From Urophycis tenuis (Eukaryota > Chordata > Actinopteri > Gadiformes > Phycidae): DNA of 64,000 bases. This document shows, piece after piece, positions 10,390 to 18,769 of the stretch (positions are counted from its first letter, which is position 1; the number at the start of each line of letters is the position of its first letter). The position numbers and the translations under genes are program-made. Below the pieces are notes generated by a model that was given only the letters and a program-made list of their open reading frames with translations, ran no database searches and was not told the DNA's origin. Location of the stretch: contig JAXIVH010000064.1 of the NCBI GenBank assembly GCA_036785325.1, positions 1,172,001 to 1,236,000 on the forward strand. The letters are read 5' to 3'.

Positions 10390-10465
10390 AGCAGGGAAAG
10401 GTTGGCTCTTAAAAGTGCCTTTGTGGTTTAATAGAATTCAATCAGGGCTGAATTGATGCTGCAAG

Positions 10466-10543
10466 GGGAGAGAGAAAAGATGATGAGGAGGGTGCTGTGG
10501 ATGCAGATAGGGTGTGAAGTGAGACACATACACACACACACAC
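10466..10543 (+). repeat. Left flanking direct repeat of the minisatellite
   Basis: GAGGAGGGTGCTGTGGATGC followed by AGATAGGGTGTGAAGTGAG and a CA run. The same sequence with few differences occurs at 11361-11446 on the other side of the 45/41-bp minisatellite, in the same orientation. Confidence 0.85.
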
Positions 10544-10573
10544 ACATATTCTATACATATTCTAGTAACAACA

Positions 10574-11216
10574 TACAGAGACAGGTCATTAAGGAGCAGG
10601 TAGGGGTTAGACAGTGGATACAGAGACAGGTCATTAAGGAGCAGGTAGGGGTTAGACAGTGGATACAGAGACAGGTCATTAAGGAGCAGGTAGGGGTTAG
10701 ACAGTGGATACAGAGACAGGTCATTAAGGAGCAGGTAGGGGTTAGACAGTACAGAGACAGGTCAATAAGAAGCAGGTAGGGGTTAGACAGTACAGAGACA
10801 GGTCATTAAGGAGCAGGTAGGGGTTAGACAGTACAGAGACAGGTCATTAAGGAGCAGGTAGGGGTTAGACAGTGGATACAGAGACAGGTCATTAAGGAGC
10901 AGGTAGGGGTTAGACAGTGGATACAGAGACAGGTCATTAAGGAGCAGGTAGGGGTTAGACAGTACAGAGACAGGTCATTAAGGAGCAGGTAGGGGTTAGA
11001 CAGTGGATACAGAGACAGGTCATTAAGGAGCAGGTAGGGGTTAGACAGTGGATACAGAGACAGGTCATTAAGGAGCAGGTAGGGGTTAGACAGTACAGAG
11101 ACAGGTCATTAAGGAGCAGGTAGGGGTTAGACAGTGGATACAGAGACAGGTCATTAAGGAGCAGGTAGGGGTTAGACAGTGGATACAGAGACAGGTCATT
11201 AAGGAGCAGGTAGGGA
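10574..11216 (+). repeat. 45/41-bp minisatellite, 15 units
   Basis: Tandem units beginning TACAGAGACAGGTCATTAAG and ending GGTTAGACAG, with or without a terminal TGGA. Unit starts: 10574, 10619, 10664, 10709, 10750, 10791, 10832, 10877, 10922, 10963, 11008, 11053, 11094, 11139, 11184 (last partial). Lengths are 45,45,45,41,41,41,45,45,41,45,45,41,45,45. Units are nearly identical (one has GTCAATAAGA), so the array is young or well homogenised. The open frame across it is only a result of 45 being a multiple of three. Confidence 0.95.
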
Positions 11217-11360
11217 TTGGGTCAAACACCCTTCCCACTCCTAGATGGTCCTGACCAGCAGACCCAGTCAGGCGTGACAGAAGAGACAGCATGCTACGCC
11301 CGTGTCCCAAGCAATAGCAACGGTGGTGGTGTGCTGGTGAACACCACCCACTGGTCTGGT

Positions 11361-11446
11361 GTCAGAGAGAGAGAGAAGAGATGGTGAGGAGGGTGCTGTG
11401 GATGCAGACAGGGTGTGAAGTGAGACACACACATATACACACACAG
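11361..11446 (+). repeat. Right flanking direct repeat of the minisatellite
   Basis: Partner of 10466-10543: GGTGCTGTGGATGCAGACAG, then GGTGTGAAGTGAGACACAC. Same orientation, outside the array. Confidence 0.85.
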
Positions 11447-11565
11447 TAGCTGTTTTGTAATGGTTGAATTAGTGGAGGGATTATCAGTATTTGAGGGTGA
11501 ATGAGCTGGTCCACACATGACACCCAACACAGGGCTGGACTGGAGGCAGCCAGTTGGCTTGGTGC

Positions 11566-11790
11566 TCTGGTTCTCTGGACACATGGTCTGGAAGACCACA
11601 TCAGCAGCAGCATGGGAGATGACTAGCAACCACTACATTACTGAGCTAGGAATGTAATTCTAGTAACAACACCCAGGGGTGACGGTGGCTCAGTGGTTAG
11701 AGCAGGGGGACAGAGCAGGTCATCCACCAACCGCAGGTCGGTTTGATTCCCTCCACAGACGGACAGACAGACAGACCTGTTAGTCATATT
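11566..11790 (+). repeat. Single tRNA-derived SINE-like copy
   Basis: Contains GGTGGCTCAGTGGTTAGAGC (box A-like, 11684-11703) and GGTTTGATTCCC (box B-like, 11740-11751), the internal RNA polymerase III promoter arrangement of tRNA-derived SINEs, then a GACA run and CCTGTTAG. It matches the tandem units at 21.7-23.3 kb, including the upstream part TCTGGACACATGGTCTGGAA. It ends near an A-rich/TA-rich stretch at 11794-11830. Confidence 0.7.
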
Positions 11791-11965
11791 TGTAAAAAAA
11801 AAAAAAAGAAGTATATATATTTATATATAAAAGGGGTGATGCAAAGACACAGCAAGAAAGTTAGACTGCAAAACACACTGGACTGCCCTTATGTCTTGGA
11901 TGTCTTGTCTTGTGTATGTATGTGTTACGGGTCCCGAGAACCGGGACCGCGGAGACAAATATGTT

Positions 11966-12032
11966 ACCTGTAAAAGCAGGTTAATTGCGGAACAGTGAAG
12001 ACACGAGGCTTCTTCGCTTTCCTCCAGAACGT
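11966..12032 (+). repeat. 67-bp direct repeat, copy A
   Basis: Starts ACCTGTAAAAGCAGGTTAAT and ends CTTTCCTCCAGAACGT. Identical to 12671-12737. Just upstream (about 11926) TGTTACGGGTCCCGAG looks like the start of an LTR, so the pair may belong to a decayed LTR element, but no coding part was found. Confidence 0.85.
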
Positions 12033-12256
12033 GTCTCTGATTTATTTTACACAAATAAAAGCTTCTGTTCACATTACTGACATTCACATTCAACCCAACT
12101 GAAACATTTTCCCTTTTAACCCTTTTCAGTTTCTCTAATCATCATTTCCTTTCACACACACAAGTTATACAAAATAACAATATGAGTAAACACATTATAT
12201 GTTTGTCTTATTCAGCAATTAACTGAAAGAAACCACTATTTAAAGTGTACCCTGAA

Positions 12257-12317
12257 AGTCCAGTCTATTGGACCAATGTGCAGCTGACAGCTGCACATTG
12301 GTCCAATAGACTGGACT
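12257..12317. repeat. Perfect 61-bp palindrome
   Basis: Left arm 12257-12286 begins AGTCCAGTCTATTGGACC; right arm 12288-12317 is its exact reverse complement; a single A at 12287 is the centre. It lies between the two 67-bp direct repeats in an AT-rich stretch with no coding sequence. It could fold as a hairpin in DNA or in a transcript. Confidence 0.95.
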
Positions 12318-12670
12318 ATTTTCAATATATGAACAGCTGCTGCTAACAGCTGCTGTTACATATCAGCTCAGTCACTCTTATTAACAGTAAATATCCAGAC
12401 AACATAACAAAAATACATTTTACTTAAAAAGTTACAAATAAACGCGTGAGTTTCAGAATATATACAGCAAGTCTTTACCGAACCGAACGCGAAACCACAG
12501 CGAGCTCAGCTGTAATGGCGGCCGGGCGGGAAACTTCTTTCTTTCCCAACTGGTTTTCCCAGTTTTCCCAAACTAACTCGGCCGAATCCTACTAACGTCT
12601 CTTATTTACATGAGCACGGGTAACAGGCAACCACACAAAACAACATTTACCGGTGTTCTCACTATTACCG

Positions 12671-12737
12671 ACCTGTAAAAGCAGGTTAATTGCGGAACAG
12701 TGAAGACACGAGGCTTCTTCGCTTTCCTCCAGAACGT
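12671..12737 (+). repeat. 67-bp direct repeat, copy B (Harbinger-2 target)
   Basis: Identical to 11966-12032. Its last three bases, CGT, are the left copy of the Harbinger-2 target duplication; across the element the flank resumes CGTGTCT, and copy A likewise continues CGTGTCT, which supports the element boundaries. Confidence 0.85.
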
Positions 12738-12951
12738 GGCCGTGTTCCGAACTGGAGGCTGCGACTCGCTAGAGCACTTCCTTGTGAGTCGCGACCTATG
12801 GAGCGTTCTTGGTAGTCGAGGCTGGAGTGCTGCCTAGCATTCGTGAACGTTCGGAGTTTGGAACGACTTCCTAGTGTGTGGAGTGCTTCCGCTTTTTATA
12901 CTGCGCTTCCGCTTTTATTCTGCGCGCTTCTTTCGAGAACAATAAAGAAGA

Positions 12952-14937
12952 ATGGATGCTGTTGAGCTTGTAATACTGTTGTATTTGATTTGGTGCGAGG
13001 AGGAGGATGCCGACGTGGAACATCAACATCGGCAGATTGTACAGCGGAGGAGGAGATTGCTGTACTGTCGGCGCCTCTGCAACCAAAACGGCGAGGTATG
13101 TGATCTAATTTAGTTGTTGCATTAAGAATAGCTTCTTCTCATAATTGTTTGTTAGGGCAAAGTATTTTTGTTTTAGGCTTATATGTTATTCCTCCATGCT
13201 AATGAAGAACTATGTGGTCTAGCTGATAGTTTATCAAATGCAACGTTTATGCAACATACGTTTGTGCACATTTTGCTGACAAAATAGACATTTAGCGCTC
13301 ATTTTTCTGACAGCACTACCACGCCACATGTCACACGTTTTAATCCCTCTATGTGAACGCCCCCCTTGTCTCCATTTGGGCGGGATAACCATACAACTTT
13401 TATTGCCTTAAGAGGGAGAAGGCTACTGTTATGACGAGGCTATTCTTATGCCAAACATATCAAAGAATAGGCTACTGCATGCATGAACACACATAAGGTT
13501 AAGAATTACATATATATATATATATACACCCGTGTACCAGTTCACTTTCAAGATATTTTTGTTATCTATACACCTACACACTCAACTATGAGACGCATTA
13601 TGAAAGTAATAATGTACAGTAACAATATTGCACAGTAAAAGCACTCAATTATGTTGTTGCAGGTCAGGCATTACTGCCAGATAAATGTGACCGTCCCAGT
13701 GTTGCAGAGGTTCTTTCAGGGAGAGGACACCCGCCCTGACTTTAGGCTAGGCCGACAGGCAATCCAGGTTCTCCTGGGGGCCCTCCAAACAGAGCGGCAG
13801 CACGGTTGGGGGCCAACATTGGAGACCCTGGTATTCCTGTTCTGGATAGCCACAGGGTCAGCTTATCGGGTGGTCTCCCGGGTATTTGGTATACCCATAA
13901 CCTCTATCCATCGGATGGTGCACAGCATTGCTGAGGAGGTGGTGGCTGTCAGGGGGAATATAATTAGGCTTCCCCAAAGTGAGCAGGAGCTCCGAGCCAT
14001 GGGGGAAGGGTTTGCCCAACTGGCAGGGCACCCTGCCTTCTCCAAAGCAGCTGGGGCCATCGATGGATGCCACATCAGAATAAAGTATCCTGGCGGCCCC
14101 GATGGTCAAGACTACCAAAACAGGAAGCTGTACCCCTCAATGGTGTTGCAGGCAGTCTGTGACCATCGGGGCCGATTCATTGATACGTATATGGGGTTCC
14201 CAGGAAGTGTACATGACTCGCGTATCCTAAGGAACAGTTTCATTTACCTTTCTGGGAATTACCCCCCACCAGGATACTTTATTTTAGGTGATGGTGGTTA
14301 CCCATGTCTTTTAGAGCCCATGGCGCTTATCACACCATATAAGCGGCCACTCAGAGGCATGGCAGAGCAAAGGTTTAATATTCATCACTCTCGGGCCCGC
14401 TCAATTGTTGAGCGTGCCTTTGGGATGATGAAAACCCGCTTCAGGTGTATCTTTTTAGAGGCACTTGAAGTACATAGTGACTTTGTGCCAAAGGTATGTG
14501 TAATTCCATAATTACCCATAATTAATCCACTTACTGTACGTCATTGTTAAAACTGCTTATGGATTGACCTAATTATTAGAACTTACCTTCCTCTTTGTCT
14601 AATTAAACCTTTACCTTGTGCAGGTAGTGACTGCTTGTGCAGTGCTGCACAATATTTGTGTTGGTGTGGGAGATGAGGTTGCAGTGGAGGATGCGGCCAT
14701 GGGAGATCACCCCCCACCTGAAAGAGAGTGTGGGGCTGACTCCCGCAGTGGAGCTCCTTTACGTGCAGCCTTGCGGAATTCCATTACCCCCTTGAGTGTG
14801 GCACCACAGGACCATGACTACTTTGCTTTGGTAAATATGATAAATATGATAACCAACATAGTAATGTCATCTGACTGTCACACTTTCAGTATTAACCTAA
14901 AGACCTCCCTTCCTTTCCACAGCCTGTGCCAACATAA
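12952..14937 (+). CDS. Harbinger-2 DDE transposase (HARBI1-like)
   Basis: Nuclear DDE endonuclease that mobilises the element. Exons, all joined in phase 0: 12952-13095 (ATG, MDAVELVILLYLIWCEEE), 13663-14493, 14624-14830, 14923-14937 (TAA), about 398 residues. If the last 92-bp intron is not spliced, the frame runs on to a stop at 14969-14971, giving 440 residues. Motifs: the helix-rich region RVVSRVFGIPITSIHRMVHS; AIDGCH with Asp182; FPGSVHDSR; GDGGYP with Asp258; RSIVERAFG with Glu298; and VVTACAVLHNIC at the start of exon 3. DDE residues, order and spacing fit PIF/Harbinger. Donors GTATGT (13096, 14494) and acceptors TTGCAG/TGTGCAG are good. No stop or frameshift was seen. The 567-bp first intron (13096-13662) shows only an AT microsatellite near 13510. 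Confidence 0.88.
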
Positions 14938-15121
14938 TCTAATCATCCATCCATTGTACATTATTTATTAAATTTTATTCTTAAAAAAAAAATCTAATTG
15001 TCTGGGAACCTCATTTATGCATCACATTTACACAGTATGGTTAATTACTATTATGCAGGGGAACAAAGACAAAGAAACAATGTGTAAATTTTGATTTTTG
15101 AATTAATTTATTAATTGCGTC

Positions 15122-16427
15122 TCACTCTCGCCTCTCAACCAATCGCTCGAGGAGCGACAAGAAGCGCTCGGACCTCTCCCTTGCAGCTGCCTCTCTCCTT
15201 TCATCAGCCTGCCTCTGGTAGAGGATGTCCTCCCTAACGAGAGCGAGGAAGGGATCCTCCCTCTCTCGTCTCCCCCGCGCACCAACTGCTCCTGCCGCTG
15301 GTCCAGCCCCTGCGCCCGCTACTGCTCCGAGCTGTTCCCCTGCTGCAGCAGGGGCTGCGCCAGCGCCTGCTCCTCTCCCCTCCTCCTCATCTACCTCCTC
15401 CTCCTCTCTCACCCTAACCTGCCTTGAGCTGGTGGGGAGAGAGCCCACGATCACTGGCGGGGATACTGCTGCTGAACTACCTAAAATTTCGTCCATGACA
15501 GCGTACCACCGCCATGTGCCTGCTGTGGGCTTCCCATCTTCAGTTCCCTGACCAGAAGCAGGGCACTTGCATTCCTGACAATAAGGAAGACAAAACAACT
15601 GGGCTACTAGCAATCTAACTTGTCCCTGTTATACCAGCAATACTTGCAGTCTAACATCTCCCTGTTATACCTACATCAATGACATAGTAAGAACGTTCTT
15701 AATGTAATGCTGTCATCTTGCTCCTCACCTTATATTTTGTTTTAAGATTATCCCATTTTTTCTTGGCTTGCTGTGGGGTCACCTTCCCCGTCAAGCCAAG
15801 TTGCTCGATCAACACTCTATCAACACATACGATAAGATAAGATATTCCTTTATTAATCCCCCTTAGGAGAATTTCACATTGACCAGCAGTGCAAGGGGAT
15901 AGAGGAGTGTGATTAAAAAAAAACTATAGACAATAAACAATAAATAGATTTACCTAAACAAGATTAAATTATATGCAAGCTCCTAAAATCAGATCAGGTG
16001 AAAAAATGAGAACTCCTCACCTAAAGCCATTAATGGCCGTATCCCTGCCCCCTGTGAAGAGGTGCTTCAACGCCCCCCTCAGGCGCACAAACTCCTCCGT
16101 TTGCTGGGCTGACCCTAAAAAGAGTAAAAAAAGGAGTAAACAGGTCATTTACTCCTTAATGTCATTAATGTTGTGTTTATGTCATACGGTCGGGAAATGC
16201 GCTAATCGGTTATACGTAGCACTACTATCGGAGTTCGCTACTATTAACAAATTACTCCATGCAAAAGACTATCGCATATCCATGCACTGCAAATACGTTT
16301 AACAGAAGTCTCTTCACTCAACGTTTTTTTTCGGCATGTCTTGGTGAATTATTACGGCACAAATACTTCAAAACATTTTAAAATAACTTCACTTACATTT
16401 GAAGACGTACTGGACTTGGACTGCCAT
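15122..16427 (-). CDS. Harbinger-2 Myb/SANT-like (MADF-like) DNA-binding protein
   Basis: Partner protein of Harbinger transposases, thought to bind the element ends and the transposase. Exons in minus order: 16397-16427 (ATG), 16021-16114, 15729-15816, 15122-15574 (stop at 15122). Lengths 31+94+88+453 = 666 nt with matching phases (1, 2, 0) give 221 residues with no interruption. Residues 11-70 form the Myb/SANT-like domain: WSAQQTEEFVRLRGALKHLF, then FRVLIEQLGLTGKVTPQQAK, then KKWDNLKTKYK. Next comes GTWRWYAVMDEILG, a short acidic segment (VREEEEVDEEEG), an Ala/Gly-rich linker and a charged helical C-terminus (RERSERFLSLLERLVERRE). The second intron holds a LINE 3'-end fragment. The first exon is only 31 bp and depends on splice-site reading. 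Confidence 0.85.
15831..15905 (-). mobile_element. LINE 3'-end fragment (L2/Rex-like)
   Basis: GATAAGATAAGATATTCC followed by TTTATTAATCCC and GAGAATTTCACATTG. In reverse complement this is the AATTCTC...GGGATTAATAAA plus short tandem repeat end typical of L2/CR1/Rex-type fish LINEs. It lies in the second intron of the Harbinger-2 Myb/SANT-like gene. Confidence 0.5.
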
Positions 16428-16661
16428 TTTCTTGAAATAGCCCGCCGGTGAACGCAGAGGATTGTGGGTGTTTTAGGTCGACGAGGATGCATCGATGCAT
16501 CCTTGAAAATTCTTCAGAATTCTCAAAACGAAGGGTGCGAAAAGGGCGCGAATTTCTGAGTGTTCTCAACTTTGGAACAGTGCTTGTCGGCGTTCTATGA
16601 CGTAGCGATCTTGAAAGGGCGTCCGTTGAGCATGCTTCCTCCAGTTCGGAACGCAGCCCGT

Positions 16662-17026
16662 GTCTGAGGGAGCAGCGAAAGGTGGCGCTCTATTAGCGTA
16701 CCCCCCGAACACCTGGAGCAACCACAAACGTTCCGCCCCACTACTTTCCAAATAAAATAACTCTTTTTATATGTTCTTTTTTTTTGCTTTTGTTTTAAAT
16801 AAAAATAAATACATTAATCCAGAATACAAAATGTACATATAATAATATTAATGTGGCCATTCCCTTTCAGGGGTGCCACACTTGGATGATTAGATTCAGT
16901 GATGTGGATGCAAATGAATTGAAACGGTTGTATTATTTTGTATTATTCAGCATCAGTACAGAACTGAAATGACGGCTAGAGGGGAACTCAATCAATCAAC
17001 CATTAGAGCATTGGAAGAACGTTTTA
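16662..17026. other. Right flank of Harbinger-2, no gene seen
   Basis: Begins GTCTGAGGGAGCAGCG, the continuation of the target site. No coding exon, RNA gene or clear repeat recognised before the MITE fragment at 17027. Confidence 0.6.
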
Positions 17027-17164
17027 CAGTAACTAAAAAGTTACTTTCTCAGTAACGCATTACGTTTTGGTTTAAGTAACTGAGTTACTAACTGAGTTAC
17101 TTTTTTTACAAAGTAACTATTAACTGTAACTTGTTACTATTTTTCAGTAACTAGCACAACACTG
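17027..17164. mobile_element. MITE fragment with AGTTACT repeats
   Basis: Many AGTAACT/AGTTACT motifs, ending AGTAACTAGCACAACACTG. This is the inverse of CAGTGTTGGGCTAGTTACT-type ends of an abundant fish hAT-like non-autonomous family. The left CAGTGTT end is not present, so it is truncated. Its right end lies 12 bp before the acceptor of the F-box-like exon and may supply part of the polypyrimidine/branch region. Confidence 0.55.
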
Positions 17165-17176
17165 ATTATATCTCAG

Positions 17177-18396
17177 TCTAATAGATATTGTGACAGTTGT
17201 CCTTTGTTAGTCCTTGGACACATTGCTGAGGGACATGGAGAACATTACTTAAGTCTGGAAGGATCAGTCTCTTCATATATTGAAAACATCTTTGAAGCAG
17301 AGAGAGAAAGGATAATTCAACATAAAAATGAATCGGATCAAGAGAGTGAAAATGAAGAACTCACACCAAACGACAACACAGACAATGAAACTCTTACTGA
17401 AGGACCACATGGTGATGCCACACTGAATGAACCTCACACTGATTCCCAACTAGATGAACCCCAAAATGATGTCCATCTAGATCAGGGGTGTCAAATATAC
17501 GGCCCGTGGGCCAAAACTGGCCCGATAGGGGGCTCAACCCGGCCTGCTGGATGAATTTTGAAAGTAAAAAAATGCATAAAAGACACAACCTCGAAATTCT
17601 TCATACAATCATTGAGTGGGAAACCTGTGTGCTTGGTGTGTGATTAACAAGTGTCGGTGCTCAAGGAATATAATATTTGACGCCACTATGAGACATCATG
17701 GCGAAAACACAACAACTTGTGGAAACCTTAAATCTGAGTTTGTTCATGATATGTTTTGTAAAAGGATATTTCATTAAATATGAAGATTACTGTACTTGTA
17801 CTTATTTGCATGAAAACAAAGGGAAAAGCATGGACTTATTGTTATGTATAGGTAATTCTGTTGTGATTGCACTAATGCGGCCCACTTGACATCTCATAGG
17901 CTGTATGTGGTCCCTGAACCAAAATGAGTTTGACACCCCTGATCTAGATGATCAGTCCAACGATGTCGCTCAACGAGACCAAGATGATGTCCAGTTGTGT
18001 GGACCTCCAGATAATGATGCGGAAAACAGAATGCATGGCACACCCATCTTGCCTACAGAATTGCTGTCATTTATCATCCAGTTGACCCTTAATGCAGACT
18101 CCTCAATGCTCTGGGCATTCAATAGAGTTTCTAAACGTTTTCGAGATCTTGCAAATCCGCTCCATCCGCAAATCTACATCAGAGAAACTTTAGCTGACAC
18201 CCTAAAGTTGGATTATGATCATGACAATTCCAGAAGCATAATGAGGCTCTATAAATCCACTGGACGCAGTAGTGGTCATGCTGTTAGACTGAGGGAGCTA
18301 TTCAGCCAAAATAGCAGGTGGATGAGGGCCTGGCTTCTGATTAAGCACATTGGCCATGGTCATTTTAAAATCAAGGACATTTTTTGGAAACCTTAG
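17177..18396 (+). pseudogene. F-box-like gene, terminal exon split by a MITE
   Basis: The exon opens after ATCTCAG (acceptor 17175-17176) with SNRYCDSCPLLVLGHIAEGH, followed by HYLSLEGSVSSYIENIFEAE, a long acidic linker rich in Asp/Glu/Asn with repeated LDEP/LNEP-like motifs, and then an F-box-like helix set: LPTELLSFIIQLTLNADSSM and NRVSKRFRDLANPLHPQIY. A C-terminal part (MRLYKSTGRSSGHAVRLREL, WLLIKHIGHGHFKIKDIFW) ends at TAG 18394. F-box proteins recruit substrates to SCF ubiquitin ligases through Skp1; that role here is inferred only from the motif. The 459-bp MITE shifts frame and truncates the protein after LDQGCQIYG. Removing the MITE plus one 8-bp duplication (467 bp) joins the two halves in one frame. 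Upstream exons were not found. I do not recognise the family. Confidence 0.6.
17483..17941. mobile_element. hAT-type MITE, 459 bp, perfect 8-bp TSD
   Basis: Left end CAGGGGTGTCAAATATACGG, right end the inverted-type GAGTTTGACACCCCTG, flanked on both sides by ATCTAGAT (17475-17482 and 17942-17949). CAGGGGTGTCAAA ends and 8-bp duplications are hAT hallmarks. It has no transposase. It interrupts the F-box-like reading frame. Confidence 0.92.
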
Positions 18397-18743
18397 GGCT
18401 ACATTTTGTTTTGCATTGTAGGTAGATTTTCTTGAGTCTCCCTAGTTCAAATGTAGATTTTTAGATGGGTTAGTTGTGTGGTTATATGTGTGCCATGGCC
18501 TGTAATATGTCTAGAACATTGTTAAATTTTACATTTCCACTTTATTATCCACTACAATTCCATTGTGTGTGTGTTAGGCTGTGGCGGGATTGTTTTTCAT
18601 TTAGTTGATTGAGATATTCGGCCTATTATCAAAGATTGCCATAAAATTTGCTGTTCATTACACATTGTTCATCCATGATGTCTGTACCTCTACAGGACGG
18701 TATCTGTTCTTTGTCTAAACAAGGCATTATTGGGCATTTAGAG

Positions 18744-18749
18744 AATAAA
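18744..18749 (+). promoter_or_regulatory. Candidate polyadenylation signal of the F-box-like gene
   Basis: AATAAA about 350 bp after the TAG stop at 18394-18396, followed by AT-rich then T/GT-rich sequence (ATTTGTTCTGCAAC), consistent with a 3' UTR end. Confidence 0.45.
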
Positions 18750-18769
18750 TCATTTGAAATAATTAACTG

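Larger units (their letters stand above)
12738..16658. mobile_element. PIF/Harbinger DNA transposon, copy 2 (apparently intact)
   Basis: Left end GGCCGTGTTCCGAACTGGAG (12738-12757), right end the inverted GGCTGCGTTCCGAACTGGAG (16658 downward), two mismatches in 20. Flanked by a 3-bp duplication, CGT at 12735-12737 and 16659-16661, as expected for the superfamily. Contains a spliced plus-strand DDE transposase and a spliced minus-strand Myb/SANT-like gene, convergent, with about 0.15-0.2 kb between them. Both frames are open through all exons and the splice sites are canonical, so the copy may be autonomous. It is a different family from Harbinger-1 (different TIRs and proteins). Confidence 0.9.

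Noticed and set aside
10453..10779. Plus-strand frame with QRQVIKEQVGVRQWI repeats
   Set aside because: It is open only because 45-bp minisatellite units are multiples of three; it breaks at the 41-bp units.
11926..12737. Solo LTR of a retrotransposon
   Set aside because: TGTTACGGG could be an LTR start, but I could not define the other end, a target duplication or a polyadenylation block in the right place; reported only as repeats.
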